Source: JAFMJV01 sp963814315 (GTDB lineage Bacteria > Chloroflexota > Limnocylindria > Limnocylindrales > CSP1-4). From it: a DNA stretch of 64,000 bases. How positions within the stretch are numbered: position 1 is the first letter of the stretch; every line of letters starts with the position of its first letter. Position numbers and translations under genes: made by a program. The stretch spans positions 1,054,001 through 1,118,000 of the forward strand of contig CAWFCG010000003.1 in NCBI GenBank assembly GCA_963814315.1, written 5' to 3'. Under the pieces are notes generated by a model that ran no database searches, was not told where the DNA came from, and worked only from the letters and a program-made list of their open reading frames with translations. Positions 17,479 to 25,184 of this stretch are shown in pieces.

Positions 17479-18827
17479 GTTGGCTGCGTCCACCACGCGA
17501 CCCGGCGTCGGCGCTGCTGTGGCGCGCGCGGCGACAAATCGCCAGCGTGACCCTGCTGATGGTGACCGCGCTGGTGGTGATCGTCGGGGTGACGACCGCC
17601 GCGACGGCCATCGCGTTGATGCGCGAATTGGCCGACCGCGCCCTCGATGCAGCTGCTGCCGATGACCTGACACTCCACGAGCTTCTGGAAGGCGGTGAGA
17701 GCTATGAATACACCGGCCCCCTGGGCGTCGCCGACACATTCGTCATGCTGGTGGATGCTGATGGGAACGTCTACGGCAACACGAGCGCAGCCACTCTGGA
17801 CGGACTACCGGACTTGACGGCTCTGGCACAGTCTCAGCGCGCACCCGACCGTCGGACCGGCCGATATGGCGACACCGACCTCCGCCTGTTGACGACCAAG
17901 CTGGGGTCAGCTGAGATCGACGATGAGCTCGAAGATGAGACCGGCGCTACGACCACGCTCTATCTGCAGGCTGGGCACGACCTCTCGTTGCAGCATCAGC
18001 TGGAGCGCCAATTGCTCCTGGCCATCGGCATCATCGGAATGCTCGGCATCGCGGGTGCCGTCGTGGTGACCCTGTTCGTCACCCGTCGCGCGCTCATCCC
18101 CATCCGCGAGGCATTCGACACGGAGCGGCGCTTCGTGGCCGCCGCTTCCCACGAGCTTCGAACGCCGGTCGCTATCATCCGGGCCTCGGCCGAGATCCTC
18201 GAACGCGAGCACCTCGTCGAGGCCGGGGGTGCACCACTGGTAGAAGACATCGTGGGTGAAGCCGACCGCATGGGCCGGCTCGTGGGCGACCTCATGGCCC
18301 TTGCCTCCGCCCAGACCGAGGCCATCCACATGGACATCATGAGCCTGGATCCTGTCACCTACTTCGAGGACATCTCTCGCCGATCGGCCGCCATCGCCGA
18401 AGCTCGCGGGATCGCCCTGGAGGTGTCGGCGTCGGACCGGGGGTCGGGCATGGTCATCAACGCCGACCCCGATCGCCTCGATCAATTGCTGCTCATCCTC
18501 GTGGACAACGCCATCCGGCATTCGCCGCCCGGAGGAACCGTGCGCATGGTCCTGGCCATCGTGCCTTCGGCCGCGTTGGCAACGTTCTCGGTCGTCGACG
18601 ATGGCCCTGGGCTCCGCGCCGAGGAGATAGAGCGGATCTTCGAGCCCTTCGAGCGCGGAGACGCATCGCGGCGGTCTGGCGCTGGAGCGGGCCTCGGATT
18701 GACCATCGCGAGGCAGCTGGCGCAACGCCAGGATGCCCGGTTGGAGGCGGAGAACGAACCGGGACACGGCGCCGCGTTCCGTTTGCGCATGCCCCTTCGA
18801 GGCAGGCCAACGGCCCGTGCCAGCTAG
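17475..18827 (+). CDS. Sensor histidine kinase partnered with the upstream regulator
   Basis: 450 aa. Two membrane segments (near residues 18-48 and 175-205) enclose an extracytoplasmic sensor loop with acidic patches (SAEIDDELEDE). Phospho-acceptor His226 lies in FVAAASHELRTPVAIIRASAEIL. The ATPase domain has N box LLLILVDNAIRHS, G1 VVDDGPGL and G2 GAGAGLGLTIARQL. No clear HAMP domain separates the second helix from the dimerisation helix. Its TAG stop shares the palindrome CTAG (18824-18827) with the stop of convergent ybeY, so the two genes end on the same four base pairs. Confidence 0.93.
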   Translation: MSWLRPPRDPASALLWRARRQIASVTLLMVTALVVIVGVTTAATAIALMRELADRALDAAAADDLTLHELLEGGESYEYTGPLGVADTFVMLVDADGNVYGNTSAATLDGLPDLTALAQSQRAPDRRTGRYGDTDLRLLTTKLGSAEIDDELEDETGATTTLYLQAGHDLSLQHQLERQLLLAIGIIGMLGIAGAVVVTLFVTRRALIPIREAFDTERRFVAAASHELRTPVAIIRASAEILEREHLVEAGGAPLVEDIVGEADRMGRLVGDLMALASAQTEAIHMDIMSLDPVTYFEDISRRSAAIAEARGIALEVSASDRGSGMVINADPDRLDQLLLILVDNAIRHSPPGGTVRMVLAIVPSAALATFSVVDDGPGLRAEEIERIFEPFERGDASRRSGAGAGLGLTIARQLAQRQDARLEAENEPGHGAAFRLRMPLRGRPTARAS

Positions 18828-19351
18828 GCGAGCCGCCCTAGCAGCCGCCGCTCGAGCGATCGCATGGCCGCTCCCTCCTCCGGCTCGGCATGGTCCCAGC
18901 CGCAGAGGTGCAGCCCGCCGTGGGTGATGAGCAGGCGTAGCTCGTCAGCCGGCGCCCAGGTGCGATCGCTGGACTGCCCACCGGCGCCTGACTCGGCCTG
19001 CTCGATGGCACGCTCCACCGAGACGATGATGTCGCCCAGGTGGGGCGACGCGCCGGGTGGCAGCGGGAATACCGCGACGGCTTGGCGCAAAGCCGGGTCC
19101 TGGCCGGGATGTGGCGGGAAAGATGATGGCGGCAGCATCGGGAACGAGAGCACGTCAGTGGGCCCGTCCTTGCCCAAGTGTGCCTCGTTCAACGATGCCA
19201 GCTCAACGTCATCGCTGAGGGTCAGTGTCACCGTGGCCATCTCGGGTGCACCGGCAGCCAACACGGCGGCCTCCAGCACACGCTGACACTCATCGCTCGG
19301 CAGGATGTCGGCGATACCGGGTCGCCGCACGACCTCGACCGTCAGCGCCAC
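18824..19351 (-). CDS. ybeY: Endoribonuclease YbeY (rRNA maturation)
   Basis: 175 aa metal-dependent RNase involved in 16S rRNA 3'-end processing and ribosome quality control. The zinc-binding signature HGGLHLCGWDHAEPEE near the C-terminus and LNEAHLGKDGPTDVLSFPM in the middle are diagnostic. The GTG at 19351 is chosen (ALTVEVVRRPG): the longer upstream frame only translates the preceding gene out of frame. The start lies 13 nt after the stop of the HD-hydrolase gene, the usual neighbour of ybeY. Confidence 0.93.
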   Translation of the reverse strand: MALTVEVVRRPGIADILPSDECQRVLEAAVLAAGAPEMATVTLTLSDDVELASLNEAHLGKDGPTDVLSFPMLPPSSFPPHPGQDPALRQAVAVFPLPPGASPHLGDIIVSVERAIEQAESGAGGQSSDRTWAPADELRLLITHGGLHLCGWDHAEPEEGAAMRSLERRLLGRLA

Positions 19352-19364
19352 GTCAGCCGCGGCG

Positions 19365-20864
19365 TCAAGCGCCCTTCTTCTCCAAGGAGCGGCGCGATTC
19401 CAGCTCCACGATCTTGTTGGTGGGATAGGCGATGCGGCGGTGGTACATGGCCAGCAGCTGCTCGATGAACGACTCCCGGGTGCGATCGAGGTCACGCAAC
19501 GTGAGGTCGCACTCGTCGAACTGGCCATCGATCAGCCGATCGCTGATGATGCGCGAGACCATGGCGCGGACGGCCGGCTCCTCATGGCTGGACAGGGATC
19601 GCACCGACGCCTCCACGCTGTCGGCCAGCATGAGGATGGCGGCCTCACGCGTCTGCGGCTTGGGTCCGGCGTGGCGGAAGCGTCGCTGGTCGACCTTGTC
19701 CGCAGCCTCGGTGGCGGCTGCAGAACCAACCGGCGCACCCGACTCCTCAGCCGCGATCTGGCGAGCCTTGGCGTAGAAGTAGCCCATCAGGGCGGTGCCG
19801 TGGTGCTGCGGGATGTAAGGGATGATGGCCTTGGGCAGCTTGTATTGGTAGGCGATGTCGATACCACGGGCGACATGGCCCATGACCATGGCCGCCGATT
19901 CCTCGGGTGCGAGTTGGTCATGGATGTTCTCGCCGCCGCCCTGGTTCTCGATGAACACCACGGGGTCGTACAATTTGCCCACGTCGTGGTAATAGGCAGC
20001 CACGCGGGTGACCAGCTCATCGGCACCGATGGCCTCGGCGGCCTGCTCGGCCAGGTTACCCACCATCAGTGAGTGGTGGTACGTGCCGGGCGCCTCCAGC
20101 AGCAGGCGTCGTAGCAGTGGCTGCGTCGGATTGGCCAGTTCCAGCAGCTGGTACGAAGTGGTGATGCCGAAGACCGAGCCCAGCAGGGCAAAGGTACCGG
20201 CCGCCGCGATCGACGCCCCAAAGGCAGAGATCAGCGCCGCGGCCAGGAGCTGCAGCGTCATCTCCATGTTCTCGGAGCCGACGATGATGGTGAAGGCCAG
20301 CACCACGGCCACATTGGTCACGGCGATGAACGCACCGGCCTGCGCGAATTGCGAGAGCCGCTCCCCGCGGCCGATGACGATGGTGCCCACGATGCCGCCC
20401 AGGAATGTGTACGCAGCAAGGTCCATCGATCCGGTGACGACGCCGGCGAGGACCGCCACCATGGCCGTCGCCACACTGGCTAACCCAGCGTCGAGCAGGA
20501 CCGCCAGCAACAGCCCGACCGCGGCCGTCGGCACCAGGTAGGGCGCCACGGCACGATCGGCCGTCGCTACCAGGAGGGCCGTTGCGGTCAGCAACGCGAG
20601 TGAGACCAGCAGGATGGCGTTGTTGCGATGCCACAGCCGCGAGCGGAAACGCCACAGCCACGCCAGCAGCGTGGTGACCACGACGATCGACAGCAGCAGC
20701 CAGCCGAAGACCGCGACCACGTCGCTGACCTCCGTCATGGTGGTGAGGTCCTCGAAGGCGAGGACGAACGTCAGTCCCGCGACCAGCAACGTGGAGATCA
20801 GCCCCAGGCGGACAGCATCTCGCTTGGTGAAGGCGAGGATCTGGACCCCTCGGCGAGCCAACAT
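19365..20864 (-). CDS. PgpH-like membrane HD-domain phosphohydrolase
   Basis: 499 aa with a multi-helix membrane region (to about residue 255) followed by a cytosolic HD domain. Metal ligands are seen in YHHSLMVGNLAEQAA, YYHDVGKLYDP, HDQL and PQHHGTALMGYF. PgpH proteins degrade cyclic di-AMP. This one is shorter than typical family members (about 700 aa) and appears to lack the large extracellular 7TMR-HDED sensor domain, keeping only the membrane core and catalytic domain. It lies between yqeY and ybeY, where a phoH-pgpH-ybeY block is common; phoH is absent. Confidence 0.88.
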   Translation of the reverse strand: MLARRGVQILAFTKRDAVRLGLISTLLVAGLTFVLAFEDLTTMTEVSDVVAVFGWLLLSIVVVTTLLAWLWRFRSRLWHRNNAILLVSLALLTATALLVATADRAVAPYLVPTAAVGLLLAVLLDAGLASVATAMVAVLAGVVTGSMDLAAYTFLGGIVGTIVIGRGERLSQFAQAGAFIAVTNVAVVLAFTIIVGSENMEMTLQLLAAALISAFGASIAAAGTFALLGSVFGITTSYQLLELANPTQPLLRRLLLEAPGTYHHSLMVGNLAEQAAEAIGADELVTRVAAYYHDVGKLYDPVVFIENQGGGENIHDQLAPEESAAMVMGHVARGIDIAYQYKLPKAIIPYIPQHHGTALMGYFYAKARQIAAEESGAPVGSAAATEAADKVDQRRFRHAGPKPQTREAAILMLADSVEASVRSLSSHEEPAVRAMVSRIISDRLIDGQFDECDLTLRDLDRTRESFIEQLLAMYHRRIAYPTNKIVELESRRSLEKKGA

Positions 20865-20873
20865 GGTGGAGCG

Positions 20874-21335
20874 CTACTCGGCCTGCGCGACGCCGGCCAG
20901 CTCCTCATTGACCAGGCGGCTGACGAGCTTGCCGTCAGCGCGCCCCTTGACCGTGGGCATGAGCTGGCTCATGACGCGACCCATGTCGCGGGGTGAAGTC
21001 GCACCGGAGGAGGCGATGGCGGCCACGACCAACGTGCGCACCTCCTCCTCGCCCAATGGCTCTGGCAAGTAGGGCGACAGGATGTCGATCTCGGACTGCT
21101 CCTTGTCGGCTAGGTCTTCGCGGCCGGCGGCGTGGAATGCCTCGATCGATTCACGGCGCTTCTTGACCTCGCGCGTGATGACTTCGAGCGCTTCCTCGTC
21201 GGTGAGCGGCTGGCGCTTCTCCTTGGCGGCATTTTGGGCAGCAGCAACCACCATGCGCAAGGTGTCACGTCGGTGCGTGTCACCACCGCGCATGGCGGTC
21301 TTCATATCAGCCTGGAGCTGTTCGGTAAGGCTCAC
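20874..21335 (-). CDS. yqeY: GatB/YqeY-domain protein
   Basis: 153 aa, usual length for YqeY. The sequence matches the family throughout: an N-terminal helix ending MKTAMRGGDTHRRDTLRMV, AAKEKRQPLTDEEALEVI, KKRRESIEAF, ILSPYLPEPL, and the C-terminal MGRVMSQLMPTVKGRADGKLVSRLV. The domain is shared with the tRNA-binding tail of GatB, but the role of the stand-alone protein is unclear. It follows rpsU in the common rpsU-yqeY order and ends 10 nt before the HD-hydrolase gene. Confidence 0.93.
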   Translation of the reverse strand: MSLTEQLQADMKTAMRGGDTHRRDTLRMVVAAAQNAAKEKRQPLTDEEALEVITREVKKRRESIEAFHAAGREDLADKEQSEIDILSPYLPEPLGEEEVRTLVVAAIASSGATSPRDMGRVMSQLMPTVKGRADGKLVSRLVNEELAGVAQAE

Positions 21336-21391
21336 GACATACCTCCTCTTGGGCAGGTGGAGGTTCGGTCCTCTGCTGAGTGGACGCGGGC

Positions 21392-21571
21392 TTATTCGCC
21401 GCGTGCCACCTTCTTCCGCTTCGCTTCCTTGCGCTTGCGCTTGACGCTGGGCTTCTCGAAATGCTCGCGCCGTCGTGCTTCGGCGAGGATGCCGCTCTGC
21501 TGGATCTTCTTGTTGAAGCGACGCAGCGCAGCCTCGAAAGACTCGTTCTCGCCGACTCTGACTTCTGCCAA
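21392..21571 (-). CDS. rpsU: Ribosomal protein bS21 (TTG start)
   Basis: 59 aa, a size easily missed. The translation begins LAEVRVGENESFEAALRRFNKK, continues with SGILAEARRREHFEKPSVKR and ends in the basic tail KRKRKEAKRKKVARGE, unmistakably bS21 of the 30S subunit. The start must be TTG at 21571: a near-perfect Shine-Dalgarno, GGGAGGTGA (21580-21588 on the minus strand), lies 8 nt before it and no ATG fits. The strong ribosome site with a weak start codon may tune expression. It is the first gene of rpsU-yqeY-HD hydrolase-ybeY. Confidence 0.95.
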   Translation of the reverse strand: MAEVRVGENESFEAALRRFNKKIQQSGILAEARRREHFEKPSVKRKRKEAKRKKVARGE

Positions 21572-21679
21572 CTAGGAAATCACCTCCCGCTGGTCTGTAT
21601 CAGGCCACACTCGACCATCGGGACCAGGACCGACGGGGAGCCACGCGCGGAACGATACCGCGCTTGCAGGCCGGCCCGA

Positions 21680-21709
21680 AGTGTAGTCGCGTGAACGCGG
21701 GGCGGTCAA
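21680..21709 (-). promoter_or_regulatory. Sigma70-type promoter of the rpsU operon
   Basis: On the minus strand TTGACC (21709-21704) is followed after 18 bp by TACACT (21685-21680). Transcription would start near 21673, leaving a leader of about 100 nt before the TTG start of rpsU. No competing promoter is visible in this gap. Confidence 0.65.
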
Positions 21710-21959
21710 ATGTCCAATGGGCTATGAGATAAGGGGACAGGAATGTCGCACTGAAGATGGTCGGAGGTCTAGCGGGGTAGCGCCAGCTTGACCCACCTTC
21801 GGTTCCGGCCTCGGTTCGTGCTCGAGAACCGGACGCCGAAGGCTTGGGGGTGGCCGGTCGATGAGCGGAGGGCGTCGTGATGGCGAAGCAGCGGCCGACT
21901 ACCAGCTGACCGAACGCGGTAAAGCGGCGGTGCGGGGAGACCGCCCGGCGCATCGCGTC
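21710..21959. other. Gene-free stretch with degenerate remnants
   Basis: No intact gene is visible between the rpsU promoter and the K+ channel gene. On the plus strand the last ~85 bases read DGEAAADYQLTERGKAAVRGD and then stop, which resembles the C-terminal end of a PadR/ArsR-type winged-helix regulator; the rest of such a gene is missing. The segment around 21725-21790 looks like mobile-element end debris but I could not assign it. Both readings are weak. Confidence 0.3.
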
Positions 21960-21988
21960 GTCCCTAGTCAGGCAGCCTGACTAGGGAC
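21960..21988. repeat. Perfect 14-bp inverted repeat at the end of the K+ channel gene
   Basis: GTCCCTAGTCAGGC and its exact reverse complement GCCTGACTAGGGAC are separated by one base (A at 21974). The TAG stop of the channel gene lies inside the right arm. A one-base loop and no T-run make a simple intrinsic terminator unlikely; a protein-binding palindrome or a cruciform/bidirectional stop is possible. Confidence 0.7.
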
Positions 21989-22475
21989 GTTCCTCCGGCG
22001 GATCCGTCGCGTCGGGATCGGTTCCCCGTGCTGCGAGCGCAGCCTCGATGGCGGTGAGCCTCGCAAGGACTTCGTCCATTCGCTGGTGCAGCGACTCGGC
22101 CGAGTCGCGCTGCTGGACCTCGCGGCTGGCCGACTGCCTGCGCCGGGCCGCCTCCACGAAGACCGATGTGATCGCGGCCGTCAGGATCGCGATCAGCGCG
22201 ACGCCGACGATCATCACGCTGGCTCCGATCAACCGCCCGACCTCGGTCGTCGGGACATTGTCGCCGTAGCCAACGGTGGTCACCGTCTGGAGCGTGTACC
22301 ACAGCGCGCTACCGAGGTCTGGGAAGTTCTCCCGGTCGAAGAACCAGACGATGACGCCACCTACGAGCACGATGGCGACGGTGATGACCATCATCACGTA
22401 GGTCGCGTTCCTGACCGAGGCCGGGTCGGCTGTGAACCGGTCCATCGCACGCTTCAGCGGGCTACGTCGTTTCAT
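21981..22475 (-). CDS. Two-helix potassium channel
   Basis: 164 aa. The plan is KcsA-like: a first helix (YVMMVITVAIVLVGGVIVWFF, residues 26-46), a pore helix and selectivity filter TVGYGD at residues 67-72, and a second helix (LIGASVMIVGVALIAILTAAITSVF). The C-terminus is a charged coiled-coil-like segment (about residues 110-155), probably a cytosolic tetramerisation bundle. No RCK or cyclic-nucleotide domain is present. It sits at the edge of an accessory block that also encodes ClC and MscS proteins. Confidence 0.9.
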   Translation of the reverse strand: MKRRSPLKRAMDRFTADPASVRNATYVMMVITVAIVLVGGVIVWFFDRENFPDLGSALWYTLQTVTTVGYGDNVPTTEVGRLIGASVMIVGVALIAILTAAITSVFVEAARRRQSASREVQQRDSAESLHQRMDEVLARLTAIEAALAARGTDPDATDPPEERP

Positions 22476-22588
22476 GTCGGGCAGCCTATCGCGCCGAGCG
22501 ACGTCTCACCAGGCGACTGAGAACTCAACACGATCAGCGAACGCGGTCATCGTCACTGCGAGCGCAGCGGCGTTGGCCCGGCATCCGG

Positions 22589-22840
22589 TCACCAAGCTCG
22601 TGGCGAGGCGGTGGGCAAACGCAGGCCTGCGACGACCCAGCCCGCGCCCAGTGGGAATGCGACGACGATGGCAGAGGCCGTGGCCGCAACTCTTTTGAGC
22701 GACTCCAGCATGTCGCCCAGACTCCGACCGACGACGGCGCGCACCGCCACGATGAGACCGACCGTCGCCACGCTGAGCGCGAGGACGGCGTCACGGGTAG
22801 CCGGTGCGGATCGTGCGGTCAGCCTCACCAGTGTCCTCAC
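22589..22840 (-). CDS. Possible small two-helix membrane protein
   Basis: 83 aa from a GTG start, with two hydrophobic stretches (AVLALSVATVGLIVAVRAVV and VAATASAIVVAFPLGAGWVVAGL) joined by a short charged loop (GRSLGDMLESLKR). It lies 113 bp upstream of the K+ channel gene on the same strand. There is no Shine-Dalgarno site and no family I recognise. The periodic hydrophobicity is the main reason to think it is real. Confidence 0.4.
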   Translation of the reverse strand: MRTLVRLTARSAPATRDAVLALSVATVGLIVAVRAVVGRSLGDMLESLKRVAATASAIVVAFPLGAGWVVAGLRLPTASPRAW

Positions 22841-22918
22841 GGTGTTTGATGAGCAAGCGCGCCGACGTGCCCGTGGTCATTACGTGGAGGGTGTCGGAGT
22901 CGCGCCGGCTGCGTAGAA

Positions 22919-22952
22919 GATCCCGAGAGACCCTCGGGGGCCTCTCGGGATC
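22919..22952 (-). terminator. Hairpin terminator after the secreted-protein gene
   Basis: Perfect 11-bp arms GATCCCGAGAG and CTCTCGGGATC around a 12-nt loop that can itself pair (CCC/GGG). It begins about 30 nt past the stop of the gene at 22982-23788. No clear T-run follows. Confidence 0.55.
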
Positions 22953-22981
22953 GTAGGGCGCCGCTTGTAGCCGACTTGCTG

Positions 22982-23788
22982 TTACTGGTTCTTCTTGTTC
23001 TTGTGCGTGGCCGCTTGCTCCGGCTCGATCGAGTCGGTCGGGATCAGGATGTAGATCTGGTCGAACTCGTCTTGCACGGACGGGATAAAGCCGGCTGGTG
23101 ACAGCTCGACCGCGAGATCCTGATCGTAGGTGATGGGCTCGTAGGTCCAGCCCGCAGGGAGGCTCTGGAACTGGTCACCCAGTGTGGGCAGCTCGCTCGG
23201 ATCGACCTTGTAGCCCTGGATGATGTAGTGGTACCCGTTGCCGTCGATCAGCTGGTAGGTCTCGGTACCCGCGTCCCAGGTGAGGTTCTGGTTCTTGGCC
23301 GTGTTGAAGAGTGTGTAGTCAGGCGTGCCGCCGCCTCCACCGACCGTTCCCGGGGGAAGGACAGCTCCGAAGTTCATCTGGACGCCCTGGATGTCCTGGG
23401 GCTCGCTGGCCATGACCGCCACCACATCAGACGACCACCATTCGGGGCCGTTCTTGTAGATGAAGTTGGCTCCGAGCTCCGCGGCCGTCGCATCGACATC
23501 GAGGCTGTCCCACCAGTCCGTGTCGCACGGTGCGACCGGGGAGGTGCTGAAGATGTCCTGGCCTGCGTCGCCGTAGTCGAAGATGATCTCACAGTAGATG
23601 TAGCCGGCGGCGTCGTCAAGCTCCTTCAGCGTGAGCGTGTACGTCTCACCGCTGGCTGCCGTCATGTCGACGGAGGTCGTGTCGTCTGGTGCCGGGCTCG
23701 CGTCCTGGGCGACCGCACCGACCGCTCCGACTGCCAGCAATGCCAAGCTGAGAGCGCCGGCGGCGCCGACCTTGTGTTCTGTCCTCAT
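22982..23788 (-). CDS. Secreted protein of unknown function
   Basis: 268 aa. The start at 23788 has AGGAG 7 nt upstream and gives a standard signal peptide: MRTEHKVGAAGALSLALLAVGAVGAVAQDA, cleaved after AVA or AQ. The mature part is acidic and aromatic-rich (CDTDWWDSLDVDA, KNGPEWWSSDVVAV), contains a Gly run (GTVGGGGGTPDY), and ends in a basic tail HKNKKNQ. Two Cys residues (EIIF-side and APCDTDW) could form a disulfide. I do not recognise the fold. It is the last gene of a minus-strand block with two CMD-like genes and a LuxR regulator; a copy of the shared dyad lies about 200 bp upstream. Confidence 0.75.
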   Translation of the reverse strand: MRTEHKVGAAGALSLALLAVGAVGAVAQDASPAPDDTTSVDMTAASGETYTLTLKELDDAAGYIYCEIIFDYGDAGQDIFSTSPVAPCDTDWWDSLDVDATAAELGANFIYKNGPEWWSSDVVAVMASEPQDIQGVQMNFGAVLPPGTVGGGGGTPDYTLFNTAKNQNLTWDAGTETYQLIDGNGYHYIIQGYKVDPSELPTLGDQFQSLPAGWTYEPITYDQDLAVELSPAGFIPSVQDEFDQIYILIPTDSIEPEQAATHKNKKNQ

Positions 23789-23988
23789 CGTCCTTCTCCT
23801 GTGTTCTTGACCGTGTCCTCGTGCGGCAACGATGGTTCGCTGCATGGCGCATCCGAGTCCTGGGGTGTTACGCCTCCCTTGTCGTGACCAACACCACAGT
23901 GGTGCCGTGGCGTTGACGGCCTCCGACCGAGGGCCTTCACGCCTTCGACTTCGGTGCTCCGATCATCGAGCCGGTGGCACTCGATGGC

Positions 23989-24007
23989 ATCGACCCATCA
24001 GGTCGAA
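23989..24007. promoter_or_regulatory. Dyad operator copy a
   Basis: ATCGACCCATCAGGTCGA followed by A. The left arm ATCGACC pairs with the right arm GGTCGA(a), with a 5-bp spacer. Its first 18 bases are identical to copy b, 630 bp away. It lies in the gap between CMD-1 and the secreted-protein gene. Confidence 0.6.
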
Positions 24008-24076
24008 AGCGTGTTTGCTGCGGTCAGGAGCCGGAAGCAGCAGATGCACGCGCCTGCGTCCACCCGGCACTCGTGG

Positions 24077-24466
24077 TCACGCCCCCGGCACGATCGGCCG
24101 GTCAAGGTCCCGATCGATGTCGTACCCGGCCGCCGTCGCGATACGAGGGGCGGCAGCGATGACGCGCGCGGATCCCACCTCGTCGGCAACGGCGATGAGG
24201 ACGGCGAGCAGGTCGTCTAGGTCGAGCCCGTCCGCGTCGTCCACGATCGCCGGACGGTATGAGGGCCACGGGGCGTCGAGCGCGATCAGGACGCCGACAC
24301 GCACCATCGCCTGCTCTCGGTTGGTGAGCCGCGCGCTCGCGCCCGAGGCCGTCACGCTTCGGGAGTGCTCGATGAGCCTGACCAACGCGGCCTCGTCGCC
24401 GAGTGTCAAGCGACGGAATGATTCCTCGGTCGTCTTCGTTCGGGCTTCGTTCACAGCTGACCCCAT
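24077..24466 (-). CDS. CMD-like (carboxymuconolactone decarboxylase-fold) protein 1
   Basis: 129 aa, all-helical. The segment LTNREQAMVRVGVLIALDAPW...LLAVLIAVADEVGSARVIAAAPRIATAAGYD follows the helix pattern of the CMD/AhpD fold. It has no Cys at all, so it cannot be an AhpD-type peroxidase, and a catalytic role is unproven. It matches the second CMD-like protein (24704-25096) along the C-terminal half, including AAAP and GYD(L/I), so the two are paralogues. The ATG at 24466 has no ribosome site; dyad copy b lies 150 bp upstream. Confidence 0.65.
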   Translation of the reverse strand: MGSAVNEARTKTTEESFRRLTLGDEAALVRLIEHSRSVTASGASARLTNREQAMVRVGVLIALDAPWPSYRPAIVDDADGLDLDDLLAVLIAVADEVGSARVIAAAPRIATAAGYDIDRDLDRPIVPGA

Positions 24467-24618
24467 CTACGTGGTCGGTCGAGGATGGGCGATGCCGTCC
24501 CGGTCCCTTCCGGCATCGTGTCGAGCACGTCAGCCGTTCGAGGACCAGCGCGGGTCGATGCCGGCGGACGTACGGAACGGTGCTGAAGTCAGGGTGCGCT
24601 GGGACGCGAGTAAGGGTC

Positions 24619-24637
24619 ATCGACCCATCAGGTCGAT
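24619..24637. promoter_or_regulatory. Dyad operator copy b (best symmetry)
   Basis: ATCGACCCATCAGGTCGAT: 7-bp perfect arms ATCGACC/GGTCGAT around CATCA. It lies upstream of CMD-1 and just past the end of CMD-2. An 18-bp core is identical to copy a. Confidence 0.65.
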
Positions 24638-24703
24638 ACGCCAGCACGAGAGGTGCGGTGCCGGCTGGTGATGTGCCGCGGCCCGTGACCTACAGGGCGA
24701 GCC

Positions 24704-25096
24704 CTAGTCCGCTATCAGCGATTTGGCGTCGAGATGGATCGTCCCCAGGTCGTAGCCGAGAGCAAGCGCCAGCTTCGGGGCAGCGGCCGCGACGCGAGCG
24801 CGCCCAACGACGGACGTGAGCGCGGCCATGGCCTCGATGATCTCGTCGCTGCCGAGCCCCGCGATGATGCTTTCCGTCACGAGATGCTGGAAGGCGGCCT
24901 GGGAGCTGACGCTGGCGACGAGTGCCCCCAAACGCAGCAGGCAGACCGATCGGGGATCGGGCCCTTCGGTCAGGGCAGGTGAGCGAGACGACTCCGTCGC
25001 TGCGCGCTCCCACCGGTCGCCTCGTGCCAGCCGCTCGAGCATGGTCGCGTACTCCTGCCCGATGGCATCGTGTCGCGGGTGGCCGGGCGTTTCCAT
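24704..25096 (-). CDS. CMD-like (carboxymuconolactone decarboxylase-fold) protein 2
   Basis: About 130 aa from ATG 25096 (METPGHPRHD); a longer frame opens at 25132, inside the dyad. The helical core VCLLRLGALVASVSSQAAFQHLVTESIIAGLGSDEIIEAMAALTSVVGRARVAAAAPKLALALGYDL fits the CMD/AhpD fold. There is one Cys and no CxxC, so no peroxidase centre. It is a paralogue of CMD-1. The chosen start follows a CATACT box by 6 nt, suggesting a leaderless mRNA, and dyad copy c covers the -35 region. The gene ends near copy b and follows the LuxR gene on the same strand. Confidence 0.65.
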   Translation of the reverse strand: METPGHPRHDAIGQEYATMLERLARGDRWERAATESSRSPALTEGPDPRSVCLLRLGALVASVSSQAAFQHLVTESIIAGLGSDEIIEAMAALTSVVGRARVAAAAPKLALALGYDLGTIHLDAKSLIAD

Positions 25097-25102
25097 CGGA
25101 TG

Positions 25103-25108
25103 AGTATG
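25103..25108 (-). promoter_or_regulatory. -10 box of CMD-2
   Basis: CATACT on the minus strand, 6 nt before the ATG at 25096. The dyad at 25131-25149 begins 22 bp upstream, covering the place of a -35 element and centred about 43 bp before the predicted transcription start. Confidence 0.45.
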
Positions 25109-25130
25109 ACCACCGGCGACTCCGCAGGGC

Positions 25131-25149
25131 ATCGACCTGATGGGATGAT
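25131..25149. promoter_or_regulatory. Dyad operator copy c
   Basis: On the minus strand ATCATCCCATCAGGTCGAT, 17 of 19 bases identical to copy b. It overlaps the -35 position of the CMD-2 promoter, the classic place for a class II activator such as a LuxR-type protein. Confidence 0.6.
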
Positions 25150-25184
25150 GCGAGCGTCGGATCGTGGCGGAGCGCGACGCCTGG

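Noticed and set aside
18824..19528. Longer YbeY starting at 19528
   Set aside because: The extra 59 residues are the upstream HD-hydrolase gene read out of frame; GTG 19351 gives the normal length.
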